IMG/VR virus record: IMGVR_UViG_3300020204_003072
Coordinates: 1 to 64,000 of that record
Source: a virus
DNA length: 64,000 nucleotides
Reading direction: 5' to 3' (one strand)
A program made the translations under genes and the position numbers. Below, in pieces: positions 15,522 through 23,937 of this stretch; position 1 is the stretch's first letter; each line of letters begins with the position of its first letter. The notes under the pieces are model-generated. The model had not been told where the DNA came from and did no database searches. It saw nothing but the letters and a program-made list of their open reading frames with translations.

Positions 15522-15736
15522 TGTTAAAGTTTTCCAAATACTTAATTATACAATTAATGAACAAGTATGGTTCATTTATGTGGTTTGGAACGCACGTATC
15601 TATGACTCAAACAGATTGGCATTGGTTGTTTGAAACTTTTTTATGTATTTTTGTTAATTTATTAGTTATTTTTTCTTTATATTTGCAATACAAAGAAGAA
15701 GAAAATGAAAAACTACAAAAAACTAACAATACCTAA
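15521..15736 (+). CDS. Small single-pass membrane protein, possible holin or spanin
   Basis: The 71-residue protein overlaps the stop of the lysozyme-like gene by one base. It has one hydrophobic helix (F-L-C-I-F-V-N-L-L-V-I-F-S-L-Y) followed by a charged tail (K-E-E-E-N-E-K-L-Q-K). Position and topology suggest a lysis accessory role. An internal ATG at 15557 is an alternative start. Confidence 0.55.
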   Translation: MLKFSKYLIIQLMNKYGSFMWFGTHVSMTQTDWHWLFETFLCIFVNLLVIFSLYLQYKEEENEKLQKTNNT

Positions 15737-16295
15737 AGATTCTGCTTGGAATAGAAAAGGGGTTTTACCATTCTTGTGGCGAAAAACACATTGGAGAATA
15801 CGATATTTTATTGGCGGAATAAAAAATATCTTTAGATGGATGCCAACTTTATATAAAGATAAAGATTGGGACGATTGGTATATTTTAACAATCTTACAAA
15901 AGAAAATAGAATTTCAGAGAAAAGAAATAATCTATGCAAATCGTCACATTAATGTTGATAGAGATAATCGTGATATGACAATTGTTTTAAACCTCATTGA
16001 AAGAGTTAAAGACGAATTCTATAATACTGAATATCTAAATTACGAAGAATCTAAATTTAGATTTGAACCTGTTGAAGATAATGAAAACTTCCGTTTTTTG
16101 GAAGTTGACGTTTTATCTGAAAGATATGATGATTTTTTAAAAAAATATCAATCAAGCGTTCGTAAAGTATTAAAAGAAAGACCCAATTTAGATAAAAAAG
16201 ATTTATGTTTTTATGTTTCAAAACATAATCAAGAAAAAGCACATAACTTATTGTTTAAAATCTTAAAAGAAAGAATGAAATGGTGGTGGGATTAA
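15705..16295 (+). CDS. Conserved-type phage protein, unknown
   Basis: The 196-residue protein has a Trp-rich N-terminal half (W-R-K-T-H-W-R-I-R, F-R-W-M-P, D-K-D-W-D-D-W-Y-I-L) and a long helical region. This layout resembles uncharacterised proteins widespread in tailed phages, known to me only by their D-x-D-W-D motif. A TATATTTG sequence at 15678-15685 could start its transcript. It has no leader, signal or catalytic motif. Confidence 0.7.
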   Translation: MKNYKKLTIPKDSAWNRKGVLPFLWRKTHWRIRYFIGGIKNIFRWMPTLYKDKDWDDWYILTILQKKIEFQRKEIIYANRHINVDRDNRDMTIVLNLIERVKDEFYNTEYLNYEESKFRFEPVEDNENFRFLEVDVLSERYDDFLKKYQSSVRKVLKERPNLDKKDLCFYVSKHNQEKAHNLLFKILKERMKWWWD

Positions 16296-16477
16296 AAGTA
16301 TATAAAGTAAAAGATAAAGAAACCTATAAAAAATTAAATTCTTTACTTGTTGGTTGGTGTTTTTTTAGACACGAAGGTGATGACTATTACATTAAAGCGC
16401 CTTCTAATAAAACAATAAAAGAATTAATAGAAAATGGTTCAATTACGGAATTAAATCAAACGAAGATTGAAGTATAA
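16280..16477 (+). CDS. Small protein, unknown (65 aa)
   Basis: The gene overlaps the previous one by 16 bases and encodes 65 residues (V-Y-K-V-K-D-K-E-T-Y-K-K-L-N, then a C-F-F-R-H-E-G-D-D-Y-Y-I strand). It may be a small alpha/beta domain. It ends inside the 3' end of the convergent gene. Function is unknown. Confidence 0.6.
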   Translation: MVVGLKVYKVKDKETYKKLNSLLVGWCFFRHEGDDYYIKAPSNKTIKELIENGSITELNQTKIEV

Positions 16478-16721
16478 TTTGTTTTTTATCGCCAACAACA
16501 TTCCAAGCTCTTTGTATTAATAATTCAAGAGCTGATGGAAATAGTAAATCAACCTTTTCTGGTTCATCTAAATATAAGTTTACGCTTATCAAGTAAGAAT
16601 CCTTACTTCTTACATACGTTAAATTACTTATTGTAATATAACTATTTTGTCCAAAAAATTCTTCCAAATCTCTTTTAAATTGTTTGTCTATAATTTTCTG
16701 TAGATATTTTTTATACTTCAT
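16443..16721 (-). CDS. Small protein, unknown (92 aa)
   Basis: The minus-strand 92-residue protein is basic at the start (M-K-Y-K-K-Y-L-Q-K-I-I-D) and has alternating strands (S-Y-L-I-S-V-N-L-Y-L-D). It overlaps the tail of the convergent gene by about 35 bases. The DNA beyond its start (16722-16801) is noncoding. No domain is recognised. Confidence 0.6.
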   Translation of the reverse strand: MKYKKYLQKIIDKQFKRDLEEFFGQNSYITISNLTYVRSKDSYLISVNLYLDEPEKVDLLFPSALELLIQRAWNVVGDKKQIILQSSFDLIP

Positions 16722-16801
16722 TTAATAAATAATAACCTATGAATGTTTATTTGACAAGTAAAAAACAAAACCTCAATTAATTTCTAACGTATTTATTGTA
16801 T

Positions 16802-17395
16802 ATGAAAATATTGTTATCAACATTTTTAATTTTTATAAGTTTAATTGGGTTTACACAATGTAATGGTACACAATCTTTTACTTTAACACCCCCAGCAGTG
16901 GGTGGTACTTATTTACCAGGACAAGTTATTACAATGTGTTATACAATGAACGGATATACTCAGGCTGGTATTAACTGGATTGAAGGTTTTGATTTAACTT
17001 TAGGTTCTGGTTGGTCATCTGTTGTACCACAATCAGCACCTTTAAACTGTGGTGGTAACGCAACCGGCGGACAATGGACTTGGATGACTTCTGTAACATC
17101 AACAACAACACCAATACAAACCGTGGGTCCTGGTTATTTCTTCGATTTAACAATAGATGGAAACCCAGGTAATGATTTTGGTGACGCAGGAAGTTGTGTA
17201 TGGACATTCTGTGTCACTTTGACTGTTGCAAATGTATGTACACCCCAAAATTTATTAATTCAAGTCACACCAGGGTCTGATGGTCTATGGGGAAGCTATA
17301 TTAGTTCTTCTTGTGATTTGGCAACACCATTTAATGTCTTTAACGGAACAATAAACACAGTTCCAATAGTATTGGGACCAATAAACCATAATTAA
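16802..17395 (+). CDS. Secreted surface-type protein A
   Basis: The ATG at 16802 gives a clear Sec signal peptide (M-K-I-L-L-S-T-F-L-I-F-I-S-L-I-G-F) followed by a Gly/Thr/Ser-rich beta protein with paired Cys, 197 residues in all. It resembles secreted adhesins of Bacteroidota. It ends P-I-N-H-N, close to the P-I-Q-H-N end of the next protein. The three genes to 18549 are adjacent or overlapping and form a cassette whose last member carries a type IX secretion sorting domain. Confidence 0.75.
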   Translation: MKILLSTFLIFISLIGFTQCNGTQSFTLTPPAVGGTYLPGQVITMCYTMNGYTQAGINWIEGFDLTLGSGWSSVVPQSAPLNCGGNATGGQWTWMTSVTSTTTPIQTVGPGYFFDLTIDGNPGNDFGDAGSCVWTFCVTLTVANVCTPQNLLIQVTPGSDGLWGSYISSSCDLATPFNVFNGTINTVPIVLGPINHN

Positions 17396-17401
17396 TCTAT
17401 C

Positions 17402-17983
17402 ATGAAAAAACTTTTATTTATTTTAATGATGATGATTTCGGGGATTTCATTGTCACAACTATCAACAACAAACCCAGATACGGTTTGTTATCAATCAACA
17501 ACTCTTTCTACTTATACTGTACCATCTGTTGGATTAGGAACATATACTTGGACTGTTACAGCACCTGGTGTTATCACAGCAGGTCAAGGTACTAACTCAA
17601 TTTCTGTTAACTGGTCGGCAGCAGCCCCTGGACTAATCACAAATGGTGTATCTGTAACTTATTCTTCACCTCCACCAGCTAACTGTCCTGCAACACCGGT
17701 TAATTTAAATGTATTAATATACCAAGTTATACCAACAATTACTGCTTTAGGGCCATTTTGTGAATCAGATCCTTGTGTAACTTTAGTTGGAACACCGGTA
17801 GGAAGTACTTGGTCTGGTACTGGGGTAGTTGGTAACCAATTTTGCCCAGATAACGTAACAAATGGAACAAATGCAACCTCAACAGTGACATATACTGTAA
17901 GTTCTGGTGGTTGTACATTCTCAACATCAGTTGTTGTACCAGTATATGGAACACCAACATTATCGCCTATACAACATAATTAA
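17402..17983 (+). CDS. Secreted Ig-like/PKD-like protein B
   Basis: The 193-residue protein has a signal peptide (M-K-K-L-L-F-I-L-M-M-M-I-S-G-I-S-L-S) and two beta-sandwich-like stretches (T-Y-T-W-T-V-T-A-P-G-V-I-T and C-V-T-L-V-G-T-P-V-G-S-T-W-S-G) of the kind in Bacteroidota PKD/Ig-like surface proteins. It lies 6 bases after protein A and overlaps protein C by one base. No sorting domain is visible in it, so secretion may depend on protein C or stop in the periplasm. Confidence 0.75.
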   Translation: MKKLLFILMMMISGISLSQLSTTNPDTVCYQSTTLSTYTVPSVGLGTYTWTVTAPGVITAGQGTNSISVNWSAAAPGLITNGVSVTYSSPPPANCPATPVNLNVLIYQVIPTITALGPFCESDPCVTLVGTPVGSTWSGTGVVGNQFCPDNVTNGTNATSTVTYTVSSGGCTFSTSVVVPVYGTPTLSPIQHN

Positions 17984-18549
17984 TGAGATTATTGTTATTT
18001 GTATCTTTTTTATGTCTTTCTTTGACCACATATTGTCAACATATGTTTGAATTGTGTGATGGTGAAAGTAAAACAGTCACTTATACGTCAAATTATGGTG
18101 GTTTCGGTACAAATACGTGGACAGTTAATGGAATTGTGTATAATAGTGAAGACTTAACATACACATTTACACAAACTGGAACATATAATATAGTATTGAG
18201 GCGTGAAAATGTTATTTGTTATGTTGAAGAATCAATACAAGTTGAAGTAACAGACTGTCCAAGAGTAGTTTATTGGGTACCTAACTGTTTTACTCCAGAT
18301 GGAAATGAAAATAATCAATTATATGGTCCAGTTATGATTAGTGGATTTGATATAAATGGGTTTGAATTTACCATTTTTAATCGTTGGGGTAACATTGTGT
18401 GGAAATCTAATGACCCAAATGGTCGTTGGAACGGTACATTCAACAATAAAATGTGCACAGATGGTGTTTATATATGGAAATTAGTGTTTAATATCTTTGG
18501 AAACGACAAAAAAATACAAAATCACGGTCATTTGACGTTAATTAGGTAA
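17983..18549 (+). CDS. Secreted protein with T9SS type B (gliding-motility CTD) sorting domain
   Basis: The 188-residue protein has a signal peptide, one PKD-like domain (about 21-92) and a C-terminal domain at about 98-188 that reads V-P-N-C-F-T-P-D-G-N-E-N-N, F-T-I-F-N-R-W-G-N-I-V-W, W-N-G-T-F-N, G-V-Y-I-W-K-L and G-H-L-T-L-I-R. This matches the gliding motility-associated C-terminal (CHU_C, type B) domain that directs cargo through the type IX secretion system of Bacteroidota. The phage product should therefore reach the host cell surface through the host T9SS. Possible roles are receptor masking, superinfection exclusion or cell aggregation. Confidence 0.88.
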   Translation: MRLLLFVSFLCLSLTTYCQHMFELCDGESKTVTYTSNYGGFGTNTWTVNGIVYNSEDLTYTFTQTGTYNIVLRRENVICYVEESIQVEVTDCPRVVYWVPNCFTPDGNENNQLYGPVMISGFDINGFEFTIFNRWGNIVWKSNDPNGRWNGTFNNKMCTDGVYIWKLVFNIFGNDKKIQNHGHLTLIR

Positions 18550-18597
18550 AAATAAGGTTATAGACTGTTTTTTTTGCTAAATTTTAAGTTTTCAACC

Positions 18598-19038
18598 TTA
18601 AAACTCGTCATTTTTAATGTTTATTTCTTGAATTTTCAGTATTTTGACGTTTTTTCCCTTATTTTTAACCGTAATTTCCATTTCATTAGGGTAAAGTATG
18701 TTATTTTCGATAGTTTCTTCAATATCTACTTCTTTTTTGGGTATTTTTGTTGTAATTAGGTAGTATTTTTCCCCACATCTAGTACAAAATGAGTGATTTG
18801 ACAGTAATTCTGTCCTATTTTTGCTTAAATGTGACCCAATTTCGTCTAAATTAATGTCTTTTTTGTCATCTACGACTAAAATTCGGTATCCTTTTTGTGT
18901 TTTTGGTAGGTTTTAAGCCCATTTTAGGTAGTATTTTACCTCATTTTCGGCCTCTTTTTGGTTGAAATCCATTGATTTTAGGGTAGAAATTAGGGTTTTT
19001 TTACTAATTATTTCACTTAAAACAGGTAAAATCTTCAT
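18598..19038 (-). pseudogene. Gene interrupted by an in-frame TAA
   Basis: Read on the minus strand from the ATG at 19036-19038, one frame is open for 147 codons except for a single TAA at 18913-18915 (codon 42). The first part reads M-K-I-L-P-V-L-S-E-I-I-S-K-K. The larger downstream part has K-G-Y-R-I-L-V-V-D-D-K-K-D, one C-T-R-C pair and a Lys-rich end. The continuous frame on both sides of the stop argues for a nonsense mutation rather than chance, or less likely programmed readthrough. It sits 17 bases after the minus-strand gene at 19056. Confidence 0.6.
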
Positions 19039-19055
19039 ATATATAAATAATTTAT

Positions 19056-19211
19056 TTATCCCTTTTTCTTATTGTATTTGATTTCCACTTCATATGGACC
19101 AGAATTTGACTTATAATTGTCATATTTCCAGATTAAAGTACAATCTTCGTGGGTAATAACACGTTCAAATACCTTACGTTCTATTTGTTTTTTAACTTTC
19201 TTATCACTCAT
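19056..19211 (-). CDS. Small basic protein (51 aa)
   Basis: A 51-residue minus-strand ORF starts 6 bases downstream of a TATATTTG box. It reads M-S-D-K-K-V-K-K-Q-I-E-R-K-V-F-E and ends in a Lys-rich tail. It appears to head a short minus-strand transcript that includes the broken gene at 18598. Function is unknown. Confidence 0.6.
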   Translation of the reverse strand: MSDKKVKKQIERKVFERVITHEDCTLIWKYDNYKSNSGPYEVEIKYNKKKG

Positions 19212-19217
19212 AAAGTA

Positions 19218-19225
19218 CAAATATA
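19218..19225 (-). promoter_or_regulatory. TATATTTG -7 box
   Basis: CAAATATA on the plus strand is TATATTTG on the minus strand, six bases before the start of the 51-residue gene, the same layout as other host-type promoters here. No clear -33 TTTG is seen because a terminator occupies the region. Confidence 0.45.
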
Positions 19226-19239
19226 GTAATTTTTCTTTA

Positions 19240-19270
19240 AAAAAAGAAACCCCTCTTTTGGAGGGGAGTT
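19240..19270 (-). terminator. Terminator of the holin-like gene
   Basis: On the minus strand CCCCTC pairs with GAGGGG around a short loop, followed by TTTC and a T-run. It lies just downstream of the gene ending at 19287. Confidence 0.8.
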
Positions 19271-19286
19271 AAAAACTGATAAAATG

Positions 19287-19520
19287 TTATTCTTGGGACT
19301 CTTTATCGTCTTCTTTAAAGAAATTTGTAAGAAACTTACCAACAACACCGAATACAATCGATGATACAATCATAATTTTGATTTCTTGTGTTGTAAAAAT
19401 TTCTTTTAACGTGTCATACTGCCAAACACCACCAACCGCAACAATTGCAGCGGCAGCCAGTAATCCGTCCCCTAATTTTCTCCACTTTTTTGGTGTGGGT
19501 TTCCAATAATGTTTCATCAT
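19287..19520 (-). CDS. Holin-like small membrane protein
   Basis: The 77-residue protein has a basic N-terminus (W-K-P-T-P-K-K-W-R-K-L-G-D), then two hydrophobic segments (L-L-A-A-A-A-I-V-A-V-G-G-V-W and I-M-I-V-S-S-I-V-F-G-V-V-G-K-F-L-T-N-F-F) and an acidic tail. Small two-helix proteins with this P-T-P-K-K-W-R start are commonly annotated as holins in Bacteroidota phages. Topology fits a lysis pore, but the function is inferred. Confidence 0.65.
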   Translation of the reverse strand: MMKHYWKPTPKKWRKLGDGLLAAAAIVAVGGVWQYDTLKEIFTTQEIKIMIVSSIVFGVVGKFLTNFFKEDDKESQE

Positions 19521-19546
19521 AGTTCTTTTTATATAAATATCATATA

Positions 19547-19580
19547 ATAAAAAAAGGGACAGTAGCGAATTGTCCCTTTA
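19547..19580 (-). terminator. Terminator of the gene at 19618
   Basis: AAAGGGACA and TGTCCCTTT flank a short loop, and on the minus strand a long T-run follows. A second small hairpin (CATTAC/GTAATG) lies at about 19580-19600. Confidence 0.75.
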
Positions 19581-19617
19581 ACATTACCATAACCAGTAAT
19601 GGTCCTAAGCAAAGTTT

Positions 19618-20169
19618 TTATTGTCCTTTTACAAGATTAACACACTGTTTAAGATACTCTTTAGCTCTTGGTGATGGTGTGTATTCATCATCTTTTGTTT
19701 GTAGGTTTAAAATACGTTCAATATCCTTAACAAGTTCTGTACCGTGTTCATTTTCTTTATATAGTTCAATGATTTTATCCATAGCCTTATGACACTCACC
19801 AGTTGTTTCATCGTGATAGTTTTTATTTCTAAAACGATTTAGATTATTCATCATATCATAAGCTAAATGAGCACCACCATCTTTAACGTCTTTAAATAGT
19901 CTTATGTTATTTAAGATTCCTAGAGTATCGACCATTGAATTCACACCCATTCTTCTTTTATTAACACCAGGGGCATATTTAACGTATTCATCGGCTTGAC
20001 CAACAATTTCGTCAAGAAGAATCATATTTTCTGGAACACATCTAGGTTTAGGTGGTTCTTTCTTTTTATTTTCTCTTTGTTCACCACCCATCGGAACATC
20101 GCCATTTTCTTTAATTACCTTTTCAATTAAAGCAACAAGCTCACTTTCTGTTAATTTTATTTTTTTCAT
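19618..20169 (-). CDS. Leader-bearing phage protein (type L1), minus strand
   Basis: The 183-residue protein begins M-K-K-I-K-L-T-E-S-E-L-V-A-L-I-E-K-V-I-K-E, with predicted cuts at residues 8 and 21. A Pro/Lys linker follows (K-K-K-E-P-P-K-P-R), then a helical domain with N-K-N-Y-H-D-E-T-T-G-E-C-H. That the leader also occurs on minus-strand genes shows it is tied to the product, not to one operon. Function is unknown. Confidence 0.8.
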   Translation of the reverse strand: MKKIKLTESELVALIEKVIKENGDVPMGGEQRENKKKEPPKPRCVPENMILLDEIVGQADEYVKYAPGVNKRRMGVNSMVDTLGILNNIRLFKDVKDGGAHLAYDMMNNLNRFRNKNYHDETTGECHKAMDKIIELYKENEHGTELVKDIERILNLQTKDDEYTPSPRAKEYLKQCVNLVKGQ

Positions 20170-20247
20170 ATGATGATTTTAAAATAAATATGTTTTATTT
20201 AATCAATTTTAATGTATTTATATTAATAAATATCTAAATAGTTGATT

Positions 20248-20856
20248 ATGTTAGACAATATAATAAAAAGAGTTATAAATGAAGAAATAAACCACCCAAT
20301 GATTCTTACAGAATCGGTAAGAATTTCAGAAAATCTGAAATACCACTTGGATAATCAAATACCATTATCTGAAACTGTTTTTAGGATTTTTTCACCCGCA
20401 TATTTTGAATTAATTAATGAAGTGAGAAAACTTTATAATAATGGTTTAATGGATATTAACGAAGAAGATTTGTGGTTAGTTGAAAGTAACTTAGGTGAAA
20501 GTGTTACATTAGATAATGGAAAAAAAGTTTGGTTAGATGTTCCATTTGAAGTAAAGGAATCAATTAATGAGGCCGAACATAGAGGTAAAAAAGTAAAGCT
20601 TGGAAGTCCTTTTAGAACACCAGGTGGGCCAAAGAAATTTGCGGTATATGTTAAAACTCCAGGTGGCGGTGTGAAAAAAGTAACATTTGGAGATCCGAAT
20701 TTAAGAATTAAAAACGCAAATAAAGGAAGAGCAAAATCATTTAGAGCAAGACACAATTGTGACCAGAAAAAAGATAGAACCACAGCTGGGTATTGGTCTT
20801 GTAATGTTGGTAGATATGCCAAAAAATTAGGTCTTAAATCATCCAGAAATTGGTAA
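20248..20856 (+). CDS. Leader-bearing protein with RARHNC...YWSC C-terminal motif
   Basis: Taking the ATG at 20248, the leader is M-L-D-N-I-I-K-R-V-I-N-E (cut after residue 12). A second leader-like end, P-M-I-L-T-E, follows at about residue 21. The basic C-terminal domain (F-R-A-R-H-N-C-D-Q-K-K-D-R-T-T and G-Y-W-S-C) matches a motif that recurs at the ends of structural proteins in marine T4-like phages (DUF5872-like by recollection). The Cys/His spacing suggests a small zinc-binding or DNA-contacting unit. It is followed after 6 bases by the next gene. Confidence 0.75.
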   Translation: MLDNIIKRVINEEINHPMILTESVRISENLKYHLDNQIPLSETVFRIFSPAYFELINEVRKLYNNGLMDINEEDLWLVESNLGESVTLDNGKKVWLDVPFEVKESINEAEHRGKKVKLGSPFRTPGGPKKFAVYVKTPGGGVKKVTFGDPNLRIKNANKGRAKSFRARHNCDQKKDRTTAGYWSCNVGRYAKKLGLKSSRNW

Positions 20857-20862
20857 TATTTT

Positions 20863-22095
20863 ATGGGACCATACGAAAGATTTATTAACCCAAGATATGT
20901 AAAAATATTCAATCATTTCTTAAAAGAAGTATGTGAAGCGGCTATTGAAAACAAATATCACACGAAGGTAAAGCTTAAATTATATGGTATTGGTGTAAGA
21001 CCAAAAAGTTCTGTTTATGAAGAAATACCAAAAGAAGAATTATTAGATTCACAGACAAAAGTTGATTTTTTTATTGATTCTGAACCTAGTAGATTTAGTA
21101 GATTTAATGTTGTTGAAGATTTAATACTTCTTGAAGGTAAATCTTTCCTACAATTACAAAATGCCGACTATATGGGTTATATACCAGAATATTTTCGTAT
21201 TAGAATACATTTCAATAACAGACCATTATTTCCTTTAGATTATGTTAGTGAAGATAGTTTAAATGAAGAAGTTGAGCCTTCTGAAAGGGCAGTTAAAAAC
21301 ATTTGTGATGCAAAAAAATTCTGTGAAGCACAAGGAAAAATTACATTTGGACAATTAAAAGAAATTGTAACAAACGCAAAAGCAAAAAGACTATATCAAC
21401 ATATTGGTGAAGGTGGCTTTAAAGCAACACTGAGATTACTTCCTTGGTTTTTTCCACAATTAGCAATTGCTGGTTTTACTGGATCAATACTAAGAGCTTT
21501 TAATAAAATATTCAGACCTGGGATTGAAGAAACAACTGGATATAAAACTTGGTGGGGTAAAACTATAATGAAATTGTTTGACTTGGTTGAAGGGGAATTG
21601 GGAATAGGTGACCCGTTATCAAAAATATTTTTTATTTCAGATGGATTAATGACAATGCTTGACGATAAATTAAAAGTTAAGTTTGCCAGACATATTGCTG
21701 AAATTGCTAGTGAAAAACCAGACGATGAAGAAGTTCCAGAATACTTTGTTGAAAATGAATTAAGGAAATATCTAAATGAAAAGTTTTTATTAGACCCACC
21801 ATTAAGTCCAAAAGAAATTAAAAAGAATGACGACTTACCTTTCAAAGAAGTTAAAGAAAATGGAATTAAAACAAGACTTTTCAAAGAAAATGTAAGTAAT
21901 GGGGAATTAAAATGGCACTTTGATAAACAAGATAGAAAAGTTAAAGTTGTTAAATCAAATAACTGGATGTTACAGATGGATAATGATATCCCAAAACCAT
22001 TAAAGGAAGGACAAACAATATTTATTCCAAAAGGTGTTTATCATAGAGTGATAAAAGGTCAAGGTGATTTAATTGTAAAAATAAAAGAATTGTAA
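20863..22095 (+). CDS. Large phage structural-type protein with C-terminal IPxxxxHRxIKG domain
   Basis: The 410-residue protein has an alpha/beta N-terminal part (1-130), a central helical part with a hydrophobic stretch (L-P-W-F-F-P-Q-L-A-I-A-G-F-T-G-S), and a C-terminal domain of about 65 residues: L-K-W-H-F-D-K-Q-D-R-K-V-K-V, W-M-L-Q-M-D-N, I-F-I-P-K-G-V-Y-H-R-V-I-K-G. This last domain is cupin-like and familiar from marine T4-like phage proteins. The start is without a canonical leader. It overlaps the next gene by one base. Confidence 0.72.
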   Translation: MGPYERFINPRYVKIFNHFLKEVCEAAIENKYHTKVKLKLYGIGVRPKSSVYEEIPKEELLDSQTKVDFFIDSEPSRFSRFNVVEDLILLEGKSFLQLQNADYMGYIPEYFRIRIHFNNRPLFPLDYVSEDSLNEEVEPSERAVKNICDAKKFCEAQGKITFGQLKEIVTNAKAKRLYQHIGEGGFKATLRLLPWFFPQLAIAGFTGSILRAFNKIFRPGIEETTGYKTWWGKTIMKLFDLVEGELGIGDPLSKIFFISDGLMTMLDDKLKVKFARHIAEIASEKPDDEEVPEYFVENELRKYLNEKFLLDPPLSPKEIKKNDDLPFKEVKENGIKTRLFKENVSNGELKWHFDKQDRKVKVVKSNNWMLQMDNDIPKPLKEGQTIFIPKGVYHRVIKGQGDLIVKIKEL

Positions 22096-22964
22096 TGTAT
22101 AGAAAAAGATTTATAATAACTGAAAGTGAAAAAAAACATATAAAAAATTTATATGGTTTGTTAGTTGAACAAAGGGGTAATGTAACTGGTTGTACTTTTA
22201 GTGATGTGTATAAAAACACGTTAAGTGATTATAATGAAATTATGACTAAATATGGTAATGACTTTAATAAAATTTCTGATATTTTAACAACTAAAGCAAA
22301 AGAAATAATACAGAATGTAAAAAATAAAAATCAAAATGAAAATATTGAATTTGAGTCTGCCTGTCAAGTAGCTTTAAACACTATAAGAACAAATTATCAA
22401 AATAAACCTTGGTTAATAATAGATCAGGTTAAAAATACAGTTTATTTTTTTACTAATGGTGGGACATATTTAACTGGGACTTTAGCAATTATGGGAAAAG
22501 ATAAACCAACTGATGAATTTAAAGCTTGGTCTTTAATGGATGATGATGAAAGAAACAATTCTGGTTTTGACCCAATATCTAGAATTGGCGGTAGATTTGC
22601 ACCAACTGGTGTGTTTAATGCTGGACCAGGACAAACTTATACACAATATACAGGTGCCGGAACAAAAGAAACCCCAAAAAATAATCTTTGGTCTTTTTTT
22701 GATGAGTCTGGTAAAGAATTGGTAACAGCAATACACGGTGTTAAAAATACCACAGAAAGAAATGAAGCGTTTAAATGTGTAAATGGTACAAAACTAACTA
22801 AAGAAACAAATTTAGATTTATCTAGTGGTTGTATAAATTTACCAACAAGTTTTTTGGATAAATTAACCAATTTAAATATCGATATATCTAAGTATAAAAT
22901 TTTTAGCTTAGGTGATGAAAACTATTTAGTTAAAAATTCATCAAACATTGATAACATCACTTAA
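22095..22964 (+). CDS. Leader-bearing L,D-transpeptidase-like (YkuD-type) protein
   Basis: The 289-residue protein starts R-K-R-F-I-I-T-E-S-E-K-K-H-I-K-N-L-Y-G and L-L-V-E (predicted cut at 25), mixing L1 and L3 leader features. Residues 105-250 look like a YkuD fold: W-L-I-I-D-Q-V-K-N-T-V-Y-F-F, P-T-G-V-F, A-I-H-G-V (His214) and S-S-G-C-I-N-L (Cys246 as nucleophile). Such enzymes form or cut 3-3 links in peptidoglycan through an acyl-enzyme. In a virion it could open or reseal the wall during injection. The His to Cys distance is longer than usual, so an atypical member is likely. Confidence 0.78.
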   Translation: MYRKRFIITESEKKHIKNLYGLLVEQRGNVTGCTFSDVYKNTLSDYNEIMTKYGNDFNKISDILTTKAKEIIQNVKNKNQNENIEFESACQVALNTIRTNYQNKPWLIIDQVKNTVYFFTNGGTYLTGTLAIMGKDKPTDEFKAWSLMDDDERNNSGFDPISRIGGRFAPTGVFNAGPGQTYTQYTGAGTKETPKNNLWSFFDESGKELVTAIHGVKNTTERNEAFKCVNGTKLTKETNLDLSSGCINLPTSFLDKLTNLNIDISKYKIFSLGDENYLVKNSSNIDNIT

Positions 22965-23937
22965 CAACATATTTCACAGTATTTAAACAGCCTATTGTAT
23001 TTGGATTCCCGCCAGCATAAGAAATCGCACTTTGTAATGATTCTTCAATATCCTTTAACTTATCAAAAATAGAAACTTCTTTATATGGTACAAGTTTTCT
23101 AATCCCTTCTATTCTATTTGTTTTTCCAGATTGTGAAGATGATGCACTACCCCAAAATTCTTTGTACCAATGACCATCTAATTCATTTTTAATTTTTTCA
23201 CCTGGAGATTCGTTAAATCCGGCCAACATACCACCAATCATAACCATTGATGCTCCCAATACAAGACTTTTTACAATATCACAATGTTCTTTTATTGAAC
23301 CGTCAGCAACAATTGGTTTTTTTGCAACTTTAACACATTTTTTAATCATAGATGCTTGCCAACCACGGTTACCAAATCCGGTTGAATGGTACGTTGTACA
23401 AGCTGATCCTCCACCAATACCGCATTTTACCGCGTCACAACCCCAAGACTCCAAATCCGTTACAGCTTCTGGTGTACAAACATTACCACCAATTAAAAAT
23501 ACATTCGACATTTTATTTTTAATGTATTTAACCATTTTTTTCATTTTAATTGAATAACCGTGTGCAATATCAACTGTAATAAAATGCGGTATTAAATTTT
23601 TTGATACAAGTTTGTCAATTAAGTAATAAGAATCTTCATTTACACCAACAGAAATTGATGCAATTAAATTATGGTCTTTCATTTCTTTAACAAAAGAAAA
23701 TTCATCAATATTAAATCTATGTAATATATAGAAATAACCTTTTTTTGATAGTTCTTTAGCTAAATTAATATCAATTATACTTTCCATATTAGCAGGTACA
23801 ATCGGAAGTTTAAATCTATGACCACCAAACATACAAGTTGTATCACAATCACTTCTACTTTCAATACTACTAAAATTTGGTAGCAGAGTCATATTATCAA
23901 AATCAAATACTTTTTTCATTTTCATTATTTTCTTCAA
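22957..23937 (-). CDS. guaC: GMP reductase
   Basis: The protein belongs to the IMP dehydrogenase/GMP reductase barrel family. Motifs include P-A-N-M-E-S-I (48-54), V-D-I-A-H-G (122-127), G-G-N-V-C-T-P-E-A-V (150-159), the catalytic loop G-I-G-G-G-S-A-C-T-T with Cys180, and A-D-G-S-I (211-215). The lack of CBS domains and the S-A-C-T-T loop favour GMP reductase (GMP + NADPH to IMP + NH3 + NADP+) over IMP dehydrogenase. It would feed purine salvage from host RNA toward IMP. Any of three close Met codons may be the start. It overlaps the thioesterase gene, so both are probably one transcript. Confidence 0.88.
   Translation of the reverse strand: MKKIMKMKKVFDFDNMTLLPNFSSIESRSDCDTTCMFGGHRFKLPIVPANMESIIDINLAKELSKKGYFYILHRFNIDEFSFVKEMKDHNLIASISVGVNEDSYYLIDKLVSKNLIPHFITVDIAHGYSIKMKKMVKYIKNKMSNVFLIGGNVCTPEAVTDLESWGCDAVKCGIGGGSACTTYHSTGFGNRGWQASMIKKCVKVAKKPIVADGSIKEHCDIVKSLVLGASMVMIGGMLAGFNESPGEKIKNELDGHWYKEFWGSASSSQSGKTNRIEGIRKLVPYKEVSIFDKLKDIEESLQSAISYAGGNPNTIGCLNTVKYVVK

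Noticed and set aside
18574-18759. Plus-strand Phe-rich 61-codon frame
   Set aside because: It is antisense to the better-supported interrupted minus-strand gene, and its Phe/Asn runs come from AT-rich text.
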